NCBI GenBank assembly: GCA_016713865.1
Contig: JADJOG010000012.1
Location: 56,339 to 120,338, forward strand
Direction: 5' to 3'
From: Flavobacteriales bacterium
GTDB taxonomy: Bacteria > Bacteroidota > Bacteroidia > Flavobacteriales_F > PHOS-HE28
Length of the DNA stretch: 64,000 nt
In this document: positions 47,291 to 55,654 of the stretch, piece after piece
Layout: the number at the start of each line of letters is the position of its first letter
Numbering within the stretch: the stretch's first letter is position 1
The notes under the pieces: generated by a model
Told to the model about the DNA's origin: nothing
The model's database searches: none
What the model saw: only the letters and a program-made list of their open reading frames with translations
Translations under genes and position numbers: made by a program

Positions 47291-47713
47291 TCAGTTGCGC
47301 TTTGCACGCCGATCCGCCAATACGCGTTCGAAGCTATCCACCGAAAGAGCCTTTTCGACATAGCCCATGACGCTGCGGAAGGAAAGCGCGCGTTCGAGAT
47401 CGCTGGGGCGGTTACTGCTGCTGAACATCACCACGCTGGTGAGCTCATTGGGCAATAGGCCCTCCGATTCGCAGGTGGCGAGGAACTCGAATCCGTTCAC
47501 GGCAGGCATGTTGATATCAACGAAGAGCAGGTCGGGCAGATCATCGCCCTTGCGGAAATGCCCCAACGCTTCAACCGCGCTGGTATAGCAGGTCACGCGG
47601 CCTTCGTAGCCAGCTTTCTTCAGGATCAGCTTCGTAACGAAGTTGCAATCATCCTCATCATCCACCACGATGATATGGCGGACTTCCGTTCGCTGCAGGG
47701 TCGCTTGGGTCAT
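47291..47713 (-). CDS. Single-domain response regulator
   Basis: 140 residues, receiver only. IIVVDDEDDCNFVTKLILKKAG and DLLFVDINMPAVNGFEFL hold the acidic pocket and phospho-Asp. The switch is MFSSSN and the C-terminal VEKALS carries the Lys. The type, with DIDMP/DINMP-like loops and no output, is common beside hybrid kinases in Bacteroidota. It is the first gene of the three-gene leftward set. Confidence 0.87.
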   Translation of the reverse strand: MTQATLQRTEVRHIIVVDDEDDCNFVTKLILKKAGYEGRVTCYTSAVEALGHFRKGDDLPDLLFVDINMPAVNGFEFLATCESEGLLPNELTSVVMFSSSNRPSDLERALSFRSVMGYVEKALSVDSFERVLADRRAKRN

Positions 47714-47821
47714 GTATAGCTCCAGTTAAGGCGCCTCAAACGAGGCAACGGGGTTGAATGTTCCTATGCGCATTGAACCTGATGATGCAGTGCGGGTACA
47801 GCCACTCCGAAACGCACGATC

Positions 47822-48685
47822 ATGCGCTCCATCATCACCTTTCTCCGCCGCGACGCGCGCCATTTCCAGATCTTCTTTCTCGCCGGTTTCCTCGCATACG
47901 GAATCGCTGTGCTGCAATGGGATGCCGAATGGCAGCGCTACCTGATCCTCTTCGGCACCTGCCTCGCGGTGCAGACCTTGTTCATTCGTTGGAAAAAGTT
48001 GCCTTGGCACTCCATCAAGAGCGCGATGGTGACCGGACTGGGCATGAGCCTGCTCCTGAAAGCAGGCGCCCCATGGGTGCTCGCGCTGGGCGCTGCCGTC
48101 GCTATCACCAGCAAGTTCCTCTTCCGCATCGATGGCAAGCATGTCTTCAATCCCGGCAACTTGGGCATTGCAGCGGCGATATTGCTCACTGGACAGGCAT
48201 GGGTTAGCCCAGGGCAGTGGGGGAGCGGTGCCACGCTGGTGTTCCTGGTCGGCGCTGCCGGCTGCATGGTGGTGCTGCGGGTGGGGCGCATCGATACCAG
48301 CCTCGCCTTCCTCGGCGCTTTCGCTGCGCTCGATTTCGCGCGGCAGGTGATCTACTTGGGCTGGGAGCCTGAAGTGTGGCTGCACCGCATGACCAACGGC
48401 GCCCTGCTGCTCTTCACCTTCTTCATGATCACCGACCCCATGACCACGCCCAAAGCGCAAGGCGCACGCATCGGCTGGAGCATCGCCATCGCGGTGCTGG
48501 CATTCCTGCTCGGCTGGAAATACTGGGTGAACGCCACGCCGATCTGGGCGCTGCTCATCGTCAGCGCTATCACGCCCATGCTCGATCGCATCTGGAAGGG
48601 GGAGGCGTTCAGGTGGCTAAAGTCCTCCGATCAAGCACACCTCAGCGTAAAGTCCTCTCCGCAGGTGCCAAGCCCGCTTCGATAG
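47822..48685 (+). CDS. RnfD/NqrB-like membrane protein
   Basis: 287 residues with nine or so helices. KHVFNPGNLGIAAAILL and FMITDPMTTPKAQGARI resemble the flavin-binding and loop regions of RnfD/NqrB, but the rest of an Rnf or Nqr complex is absent. In other genomes a stand-alone RnfD-like gene often precedes a DUF2330 gene, as here (44 nt apart). The pair may carry out an unknown membrane redox function. Confidence 0.75.
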   Translation: MRSIITFLRRDARHFQIFFLAGFLAYGIAVLQWDAEWQRYLILFGTCLAVQTLFIRWKKLPWHSIKSAMVTGLGMSLLLKAGAPWVLALGAAVAITSKFLFRIDGKHVFNPGNLGIAAAILLTGQAWVSPGQWGSGATLVFLVGAAGCMVVLRVGRIDTSLAFLGAFAALDFARQVIYLGWEPEVWLHRMTNGALLLFTFFMITDPMTTPKAQGARIGWSIAIAVLAFLLGWKYWVNATPIWALLIVSAITPMLDRIWKGEAFRWLKSSDQAHLSVKSSPQVPSPLR

Positions 48686-48729
48686 CTCTCGCGATGACCG
48701 GTTTCACACACGAATCACAAGAACCAACC

Positions 48730-50163
48730 ATGAAAACCACTCTGCTTCTCGCCCTCGCGCTCATGGCGCAACAGGCCTCCGCCTTCTGCGGCTTCTATAT
48801 CGCCAAGGCCGATGCCACGCTCTTCAACGACCGCAGCGAGATCATCCTAGTGCGCGATGGCCAGCGCACCATCCTCACTATGAGCAACGACTTCAAGGGC
48901 GACGTGAAGGACTTCGCGCTGATTGTGCCCGTGCCCACCGTGCTGCAACGCGACGACATCAAGGTGGTGGAACGCCGGGTTTTTGATGCGCTCGATGCTT
49001 ACAGCTCGCCGCGCTTGGTGGAGTACTACGATGAGAATCCCTGCCAGCGCTGGCTCTATGCCGAGGCCGCTGAAATGGACATGAGCGCAGCGCCGCGCAC
49101 CACGTCTGCCATGCGGCGAGAGGAGAAAGCCGCGAAGGACAAAGGCGTCACCATCGAGGCTCGATACACAGTGGGGGAGTACGACATCTTAATCCTGAGC
49201 GCCAAGGAGAGCACGGGCCTGAAGGATTGGCTGATCGAGAACGGATATCGCATCCCTCAGACCGCGCATGAGGTGCTCGATCCCTACATCAAGAGCAACC
49301 TGAAGTTCTTCGTGGTGAAGGTGAACCTGCAGCAGTTGAGCGCATCGGGCTACAACACGCTGCGCCCCATTCAGATCCGTTTCGAGAGCCACAAGTTCAT
49401 GCTGCCCATCCGGTTGGGAATGGCGAACAGCAACGGCTCGCAGGACATGATCGTGCATGCCTTCACCCGCACCGGCCGCGTGGAGTGCGTGAACTACCGC
49501 ACCGTGAAAGTGCCCACTGATCGCAACATCCCGCTCTTCGTGAAGCAGCGCTTCGGGCCCTTCTACAAGGACCTCTTCGCACGCGCGCACCGCCGCGAGG
49601 GCAGGAACACGGTCTTCCTCGAGTACGCGTGGAACGTGACGCCCAGCTTCAACGGCATGAAGTGCGATCCATGCGTGGGGCCGCCACCCATGCCGATGGA
49701 GTTCGAACAGGCCGGCGCCGATTGGAGCCAGCAAGGCGCGCCCACTTTCTACACGCGGTTGCATGTGCGCTATGCACGGGATCAGTTTCCCCAAGACCTC
49801 GTTTTCCAGGTGACGCCGAACACCGAGCACTTCCAAGCACGCTATGTGCTCACGCATCCGGCAAAAGGCGAACTCACCTGCTCAGAAGGCCAGGATTACC
49901 TGGAGCAGCTCTACTACCGCAGGCACCGCGAACTGGAAGAGTTGAATGCGCTCACAGGTTGGAACGTGGAAAAGCACCGCGACTATGCCAATGAGGTGAA
50001 GGGACGAATGAGCCCAGGGCAGCTTCGGAAGATGGAAGCGCCGCTCGGATTCCCGCTCAAGCGACCCGGCGGACCCAGCGCCCCACTGATGATCGCGATT
50101 GTTGCAGGAATCGCGCTGGCCTTGTTGATGATCCGGGATCGAAGCCAACTAGGGGCCGCGTGA
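48730..50163 (+). CDS. DUF2330 domain membrane-anchored protein
   Basis: 477 residues from the ATG at 48730, with signal peptide MKTTLLLALALMAQQASA. DUF2330 features: FCGFYIAKADATLFNDRSEIILVRDGQRT, DFALIVPVPTVL, and KSNLKFFVVKVNLQ. A C-terminal helix (LMIAIVAGIALALLMIRD) probably anchors it with the bulk outside the cytoplasm. Six cysteines are visible, among them NPCQRW and MKCDPCVGPPP. The function is unknown; it pairs with the RnfD-like gene. It is convergent with the KefB-type gene. Confidence 0.82.
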   Translation: MKTTLLLALALMAQQASAFCGFYIAKADATLFNDRSEIILVRDGQRTILTMSNDFKGDVKDFALIVPVPTVLQRDDIKVVERRVFDALDAYSSPRLVEYYDENPCQRWLYAEAAEMDMSAAPRTTSAMRREEKAAKDKGVTIEARYTVGEYDILILSAKESTGLKDWLIENGYRIPQTAHEVLDPYIKSNLKFFVVKVNLQQLSASGYNTLRPIQIRFESHKFMLPIRLGMANSNGSQDMIVHAFTRTGRVECVNYRTVKVPTDRNIPLFVKQRFGPFYKDLFARAHRREGRNTVFLEYAWNVTPSFNGMKCDPCVGPPPMPMEFEQAGADWSQQGAPTFYTRLHVRYARDQFPQDLVFQVTPNTEHFQARYVLTHPAKGELTCSEGQDYLEQLYYRRHRELEELNALTGWNVEKHRDYANEVKGRMSPGQLRKMEAPLGFPLKRPGGPSAPLMIAIVAGIALALLMIRDRSQLGAA

Positions 50164-50168
50164 TATGA

Positions 50169-52169
50169 TCAGCGGAGCTCTTGATCCAGCCTCACAATCG
50201 CATCGGGGCTTCCCAGCAGATAAAGCAGGTCGTCGGTGATAATGCGCGTGCTGCCGCTCACATTGGTGATGTAACGCCCTTTTCTTCGGATAGCGAGAAC
50301 GGTGATGCCATACTTCTCGCGGAGGGCGATCTCCGCAACAGAGCGGCCCACCACCTTGCCACGACCAAGGGTCACAGGTAATGTGGCGATCTCGACGCCC
50401 GGAATGGTGAGTGCTTCTGCCTTGGCTCTTTCTGGTGTGGTGCTCACACCGCGAAGCATGCCGTAGTGGTCGCCACGAATGCGCGCCACTAGATCCTGGA
50501 TGCGTTGCTCGGGCACCAGGTACTTGCGCAGCACGCGGTAGAAGATCTCGATGCTGGTCTCGAATTCCTCGGGGATCACCTCGTTGGCGCCGGCGTCGAG
50601 GTTCGCTTGGATCTCGCGCACATAACGCGTGCGCACGAGGATGTACACCGTGCTGCTGATGGCGCGGATGCCGGCTACGATCTTCTTGCTGGCTTCGGGA
50701 TCGCTGATCGCCACAACTACCACGCGTGCGCGCTCAACGTGGGCTTCGTGCAGCACATGATCGTTGGTGGCATCGCCATGCAGCACTGGGAGACCCACCA
50801 GTTGCGCTTTGCGCGCGAGATCGGGATCCTCTTCGACAACCGCGCATCGTATGCCGCTCTCCATGGCGGCGGTGGCCACGTTCTGGCCGTTCAATCCGAA
50901 GCCAACGATCACCACGTGATCCTTCAGCACACCGGCCAACTTTTTCTCCTGCTCGCGCTTCACGCGCATGAGGCTGTCGAGGCGGTTGCTCACCTTGGCC
51001 GGAACGAATTGCAGGAACACCTTCCGTACGATGTGTTCGCTGCTGTTGAGCATGTACGGCGTGGTGGCCATGCCCAGAATGGCCACGGCGAGGAAGAACT
51101 GATAGTGCTCTTCGGAGAGAAGACCCAGCTTCAGGCCGGGAATGGCCAGTACGAAACCGAACTCGCCCAATTGGAATAGCCCGAGCGCGCTGTGCATGGC
51201 CGTTCGCAAGGGGTAACGCAGCACCCAAACAGCGATCAGCGCGGCACCGATCTTCACCACAGTGGCTCCTGCGAAAAGGGCGAGGATTGTGAATGGCGCA
51301 TCAATGAAGATCCGAAGATCCACCAGCATGCCGATGGAGACGAAGAAGAAGCTGAGGAAGAGCTCGTGGAAGGGCTGTACGATCCCGGTGGCGTGGTAGG
51401 CGTGCTCGGTCTCGCTGATCACGAGACCTGCGAAGAAGGCGCCCAGTGCGGGGCTGAGCCCCATGGCCTGCGTGGTGAACGCTGCCGCGAAGCAGATCAC
51501 GACGATGGTGATGATGAAGAGTTCGTTGCCGCGGCCTTTGATCGCGGCGCGAAGCAGCTTCGGAACGAAGTAGCGACCACCGAAGAAGACAGCAACAAGC
51601 AACAGCGCCATTTTGCCCAGCAGCTTGAGCAGGTCCATGGTGATGTCCTGGCTCTGGCCCGCGAGAAGGGGCGTTACCAGCATCATCGGCACAACGATGA
51701 TGTCCTGGAAGATGAGGATGGCGGTGGCCACACGGCCGGGCGCGCTGTCCATGCGGCCTTTCTCCTGAAGCACGCGGAGCACGATGGCGGTGCTGCTCAG
51801 GCAAACAAGGAAGCCGATGAACACCGCGCTCTCTGTACGCACACCGAAGGCATGCAGCACGGCGCCCACTGCGGCAATGGTTAGCCCCACCTGCAAGGTG
51901 CCGCCCAAGAACACTGTCTTGCCCAGGCTCGCGAGCTTCTTCAGGCTGAACTCCATGCCGATGACGAAGAGCAGGAACACAACGCCGATCTCGGCCAGCG
52001 CCGTCACTTCATCCACCTCCTTCACCCAACCCCAGCCGTGAGGTCCCGCGATCATGCCGGTCAGGATGAAGGCGAGGATCCCCGGCAACCGGAAACGGCG
52101 GAACAGCAGCAGGATCCCCGCCGCTAACGCAAGGATCACGACCAGTTCGCCGAAGAGGGGGAAGTGCAT
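50169..52169 (-). CDS. Monovalent cation:proton antiporter, CPA2 / KefB type
   Basis: 666 residues. About 12 helices (1-385) with GIVFLLFVIGMEFSL-like and GFLVCLSSTAIVLRVL segments and GLSPALGAFFAGLVIS are typical of CPA2. A TrkA-N/RCK domain (415-540) begins with VVIVGFGLNGQNVA. A TrkA-C domain (575-660) ends with DLLYLLGSPDAI. It exports K+ (or Na+) for H+ and is gated by nucleotide ligands through the RCK part. The gene downstream on the same strand is none; DUF486 lies upstream by 3 nt. Confidence 0.93.
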   Translation of the reverse strand: MHFPLFGELVVILALAAGILLLFRRFRLPGILAFILTGMIAGPHGWGWVKEVDEVTALAEIGVVFLLFVIGMEFSLKKLASLGKTVFLGGTLQVGLTIAAVGAVLHAFGVRTESAVFIGFLVCLSSTAIVLRVLQEKGRMDSAPGRVATAILIFQDIIVVPMMLVTPLLAGQSQDITMDLLKLLGKMALLLVAVFFGGRYFVPKLLRAAIKGRGNELFIITIVVICFAAAFTTQAMGLSPALGAFFAGLVISETEHAYHATGIVQPFHELFLSFFFVSIGMLVDLRIFIDAPFTILALFAGATVVKIGAALIAVWVLRYPLRTAMHSALGLFQLGEFGFVLAIPGLKLGLLSEEHYQFFLAVAILGMATTPYMLNSSEHIVRKVFLQFVPAKVSNRLDSLMRVKREQEKKLAGVLKDHVVIVGFGLNGQNVATAAMESGIRCAVVEEDPDLARKAQLVGLPVLHGDATNDHVLHEAHVERARVVVVAISDPEASKKIVAGIRAISSTVYILVRTRYVREIQANLDAGANEVIPEEFETSIEIFYRVLRKYLVPEQRIQDLVARIRGDHYGMLRGVSTTPERAKAEALTIPGVEIATLPVTLGRGKVVGRSVAEIALREKYGITVLAIRRKGRYITNVSGSTRIITDDLLYLLGSPDAIVRLDQELR

Positions 52170-52172
52170 TTG

Positions 52173-52541
52173 CTATTTCTTGAACACCAACCACACCGCG
52201 GCTACCAGAAAGACACCGGCCAACGCATGATTCCACTTGAGCGCCTCATGCTTGAAAGCGATAAGGGTGAAGATGGTGAAGACGGCCAAGGTGATCACTT
52301 CCTGAAGAACTTTCAGCTGCACCAAGGTGAACGGCCCGCCGTGCAGGTTGCTGCCGATCCGATTCGCGGGAACCTGCAGCACATATTCGAAGAAGGCGAT
52401 GCCCTAGCTGATGCCGATGATGCTGATGAGGCCTAGGCTCTTTCCCCAATCAAAGTCCTTGAAACGGAGATGGCCGTACCAAGCGAGTGTCATGAAGGCA
52501 TTGCTGAGTATGAGCAGGCCAACGGTGGTGAGGGCTTTCAT
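52173..52541 (-). CDS. DUF486 / DMT-like four-helix protein (in-frame TAG as read)
   Basis: 122 residues from the ATG at 52541. The sequence MKALTTVGLLILSNAFMTLAWYG...FDWGKSLGLISIIGIS is followed by a TAG at 52404-52406 and then GIAFFEYVLQVPANRIG, FTLVQLKVLQEVITL and WLVFKK. DUF486 proteins normally have Trp in GISWGIAF, so TGG appears changed to TAG. Other Trp codons in this gene are intact. The family is a small membrane transporter group of unknown substrate. It ends 3 nt before the KefB-type gene. Confidence 0.82.
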
Positions 52542-52636
52542 GTGAATGCGCGAAGGTCAATCCTTGATTCCTTGCCGAAGAGGCGGCAGAGGCGCATGGC
52601 TCAACGCGTGCATGTTGATCACGATACCTTGGCCGC

Positions 52637-52990
52637 ATGTTCGAGCACCGACGGCAGCCGCTCTTGTTGCGTGGCCCATTCGCATTGCGCTTGATGCGCT
52701 ATGGCCTGACGGCATTCGGAATTGTAGCGCTCTCTCTGGCCATAGGAGTATGGGGCTATATGCGCTTCGGCGGGCTTCCGCTCACGGATGCCTTCCTGAA
52801 TGCGAGCATGATCCTGGGCGGCATGGGTCCCGTTGATGTCCTGAAGGACGACAGCGCGAAGTGGTTCGCTTCGTTCTACGCCCTGTTCAGCGGCATCGCG
52901 CTGCTGACCACGATGGCTGTGCTGCTTGCGCCTGTCGTGCATCGCATGCTGCATGCGCTGCACCTCGATGATGACACGAAGGACGATTGA
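52637..52990 (+). CDS. Two-helix membrane protein with K+-channel-like layout and altered filter
   Basis: 117 residues. A first helix (LTAFGIVALSLAIGVWGYM), a pore-loop-like segment (LTDAFLNASMILGGMGPVD) and a second helix (WFASFYALFSGIALLTTMAVLLAPVV) follow the order of two-helix potassium channels. Where TVGYGD is expected the sequence reads LGGMGPVD, so the selectivity filter is not canonical. The tail is acidic. No database family is recognised; the channel idea is inference from layout. It is convergent with the carbonic anhydrase gene. Confidence 0.6.
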   Translation: MFEHRRQPLLLRGPFALRLMRYGLTAFGIVALSLAIGVWGYMRFGGLPLTDAFLNASMILGGMGPVDVLKDDSAKWFASFYALFSGIALLTTMAVLLAPVVHRMLHALHLDDDTKDD

Positions 52991-52996
52991 GGCCGA

Positions 52997-53590
52997 TCAG
53001 TTCCGTGTCTTCTTCCAAGTGCTGTAAGCAGCAGTGATCGGCGGCTTGCTGCGGTCCACTTCGCGCAAGGGCTCGCAAGGCTTCAAGGTGGTGTGCAGTT
53101 GCGTCGGCAGCGATTGGTAGAGCTTGGTGCCCTCGGTCTTCCAGCCGATCATCTCATCGCTCACCTCCTTCACGATGCGCGCCGGATTGCCCACGATCAC
53201 CTTGCGCGGCTCCCAAACCGAACCCTCGGGCAGGAAGGCTAGCGCGCCCACGATGCACTCGTGGCCGAGCTGCACATCATCCATCACCACCGCATTCATT
53301 CCGACGAGGCAATTGCGTCCGATTGTAGCACCGTGTATGATGGCCCCGTGGCCGATGTGCGCGCCCTCGTGCAGCACCACCTTCACGCCGGGGAACATGT
53401 GGATGGTGCAGTTCTCCTGCACATTGCAGCCGGCCTTCACCACGATCTCGCCCCAATCGCCGCGCAACGCCGCACCGGGACCTATGTAAACATCGGCGCC
53501 AATGACAACATTGCCCGTGACCGCTGCTTGCGGATGCACGAAGGCTGATGGATGCACAACAGGCCGATAGCCATTGAATTCGTAAAGCAT
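52997..53590 (-). CDS. Gamma carbonic anhydrase family / PaaY-like hexapeptide protein
   Basis: 197 residues from the ATG at 53590. Left-handed beta-helix repeats cover residues 10-150. Metal histidines lie in NCTIHMFPG, EGAHIGHGAIIHGA, and LVGMNAVVMDD follows. Length and pattern fit the PaaY/YrdA group of gamma-class carbonic anhydrases, which bind Zn or Fe. The tail EVDRSKPP is encoded by a 20-bp stretch also found exactly in the lipoprotein gene at 63291-63310. Catalysis is not proven by sequence. Confidence 0.85.
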   Translation of the reverse strand: MLYEFNGYRPVVHPSAFVHPQAAVTGNVVIGADVYIGPGAALRGDWGEIVVKAGCNVQENCTIHMFPGVKVVLHEGAHIGHGAIIHGATIGRNCLVGMNAVVMDDVQLGHECIVGALAFLPEGSVWEPRKVIVGNPARIVKEVSDEMIGWKTEGTKLYQSLPTQLHTTLKPCEPLREVDRSKPPITAAYSTWKKTRN

Positions 53591-53658
53591 GCTGGTTGCG
53601 CCGAAGCCTTCAGGGTAACGGCGAGCGGCAAAGGTGATCGCCGGGAACGAAGCAGAAG

Positions 53659-53675
53659 GGTAACCGCGTGGTAAC
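53659..53675 (+). promoter_or_regulatory. Candidate Pho-box-like direct repeat
   Basis: GGTAAC occurs at 53659-53664 and 53670-53675, an 11-bp period, 36 bp before the porin ATG. PhoB boxes are direct repeats with this period. A phosphate porin gene downstream makes such a site likely, but the sequence does not match the E. coli consensus, so this is inference. Confidence 0.3.
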
Positions 53676-53711
53676 ATTCCCTTCACATGCCGAAGGCTGC
53701 TTCGCGCCGCG

Positions 53712-54911
53712 ATGTACCGGTGTATTTCACTTTGCCTGGCGGCAGCTGGCCTATTGGCCTTTGCGCCGCTTGCCCAAGCGCAGAACGAGCGCGACGAGGC
53801 GCCCCTGATCAATGTCCGAAATGGCTTGTCCTTCACGAAGGACTCCGTGTTCCTACTGAACCTGCGCTTCCGCATGCAGACGCGCGCAGGCTTCACCACC
53901 GTGTCGGGCGACGACTTCAGCGCCGCTGCCGTTGATATGCGCATCCGCCGCATGCGCCTGCGCTTCGATGGATATATGTTGAATGAGAATGTGCGGTACT
54001 ACCTCCAGCTCAACTTCAGCCGTTCGGATCTGGACCTGGATGGCGAAGTCGTTGCCCAGCCGTTGCGCGATGCGCTCGTGTACTACTTCTTCAACGACAA
54101 CTTCTACCTCGGCTTCGGTCAGGGGAAGCTGCCTGGCAACCGCCAGCGCGTGATCAGCTCGGGCAACCAGCAATTCCCCGATCGCTCCATCGCCAACGCG
54201 GCCTTCACGCTGGATCGCGATGTGGGTCTCTTCGCCTATTGGACCATTCCCGCAGGCAGCCAGCTGTTACAATTGAAAGGCGCGATCACCATGGGCGAAG
54301 GCCGCAATCCGGTGGTGGGGAACAACGGCCTTTGCTACACGGGAAGGTTGGAATGGCTGCCACTCGGCGCCTTCAAGAACAGTGGCGACTTCAGTGAAGG
54401 CGACCTCGAGATGGAACCGCGTCCGCGCCTTTCGATCGCCGCAGGTTATGGCTACAACGATATGGCACGGCGCACTGGCGGCCAGCTCGGCTCGGAACTT
54501 TACGCTCCAACGGACATCGGCACCTTCATCGCCGATATGGTGTTCAAGTGGCAAGGCTGGGCGTTGAGCGCCGAGGCCTTCCAGCGCGATAGCGACGATC
54601 CGATCACCACCAACAGCACCGGCGCTGTTCGTTATGTCACCACCGGCCAGGGCCTAAACACCCAATTGAGCAAGCACTTCCCGAGTCATTGGGAGATTGC
54701 ATCGCGCTACACCATGGTGCGGCCAACTGGCGATGTGGCACTATTGAGGCCGCAGACCGAGGAAGGCCTGCTCGGGATCGGTCGTTACTTCAATGGCCAT
54801 CGCATCAAGGCGCAGTGGTACGCCGGCTACCGCTGGAATCAAGGCCTCATGGAGCTTGATCAACCGGGCAACGCATGGACCACCCTATTCCAAGTAGAGT
54901 TCGGAATCTGA
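53712..54911 (+). CDS. Phosphate-selective porin-like outer membrane protein (OprO/OprP family)
   Basis: 399 residues. Signal peptide MYRCISLCLAAAGLLAFAPLAQAQ. The rest is beta-barrel-like, with alternating strands (NVRYYLQLNFSRSDLD, FYLGFGQGKLPGNRQRVISSG, FQVEFGI ending in an aromatic-rich strand). The segment DMRIRRMRLRFDGYM is typical of porin O/P. DUF47 and Pit genes follow, which supports phosphate or polyphosphate uptake. The start codon at 53712 fits the signal peptide. Confidence 0.82.
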   Translation: MYRCISLCLAAAGLLAFAPLAQAQNERDEAPLINVRNGLSFTKDSVFLLNLRFRMQTRAGFTTVSGDDFSAAAVDMRIRRMRLRFDGYMLNENVRYYLQLNFSRSDLDLDGEVVAQPLRDALVYYFFNDNFYLGFGQGKLPGNRQRVISSGNQQFPDRSIANAAFTLDRDVGLFAYWTIPAGSQLLQLKGAITMGEGRNPVVGNNGLCYTGRLEWLPLGAFKNSGDFSEGDLEMEPRPRLSIAAGYGYNDMARRTGGQLGSELYAPTDIGTFIADMVFKWQGWALSAEAFQRDSDDPITTNSTGAVRYVTTGQGLNTQLSKHFPSHWEIASRYTMVRPTGDVALLRPQTEEGLLGIGRYFNGHRIKAQWYAGYRWNQGLMELDQPGNAWTTLFQVEFGI

Positions 54912-54972
54912 CCCTCCATGTTAACGGCGCATTACCAATCGACAACAACGGCAGCCCACTGAAGGCGCCGGA

Positions 54973-54980
54973 TACATTTG
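54973..54980 (+). promoter_or_regulatory. -7 box TACATTTG
   Basis: An exact TAnnTTTG, 21 nt before the DUF47 gene ATG at 55002. Confidence 0.55.
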
Positions 54981-55001
54981 CCCACCCTTAACAACAGCCC
55001 C

Positions 55002-55650
55002 ATGGCGCTCGACGCACTCCTGAGCATCTTCAAGCCCCGCGACCGCGTGTTCTTCTACCACTTCGAGGCCAGCGCCGCGAACGATGCTGAAGATGAGCGA
55101 GGACCTGATGGCCATCATGCAAACCGAGCCCGGCTCGCAGCGCACCGCACTTTTGGAGCGTTTGGAGATCGCGGAGCGCGCCAACGACGACCTCACGCAC
55201 ACCATCTTCACGGACCTCGCGCGCAACTTCATCACGCCCATCGACCGCGAGGACATCCACAGCCTGGCCACCAGTCTCGACGACGTGGCCGACTTCACCT
55301 TGGCCGCGGCCAAGAACCTGGAGCTCTTCGGCATCGGCAAGCCCGACCAGACCTGCGTGGAATTGGCGCGCCTGGTGAACGAGGGCGCGCGCATCGTGCA
55401 AATGGCCGTGCAGAACCTGCGCAACATGCACAAGAGCAGCGCGCAGATGGAATTCGTGGTGCAGATCAACAGCATGGAGAACCAAGCCGACGAGGTGTAC
55501 GACCGCGCCATCCAGCGCCTCTTCGCCACGGAGAAGGACCCCATCAACCTGATCCGCATGCGCGATGTGTACGCCGTGCTCGAGCTCGCCACCGACAAGT
55601 GCGAGGATGTGAGCAATGTGATGGAGTCCATCATGCTAAAGTACGCCTGA
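55002..55650 (+). CDS. DUF47 / PhoU-like phosphate transport regulator (one frameshift)
   Basis: About 215 residues. The N-terminus MALDALLSIFKPRDRVFFYHFEASAAN is in one frame; one extra base near 55083 moves to the next, MLKMSEDLMAIMQ, and on to the end SNVMESIMLKYA. The four-helix PhoU-like fold is typical: DDLTHTIFTDLARNFITPIDREDIHSLATSLDDVAD. DUF47 proteins stand beside Pit transporters and regulate them. The transporter follows after 4 nt. Confidence 0.88.
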
Positions 55651-55654
55651 GGCC

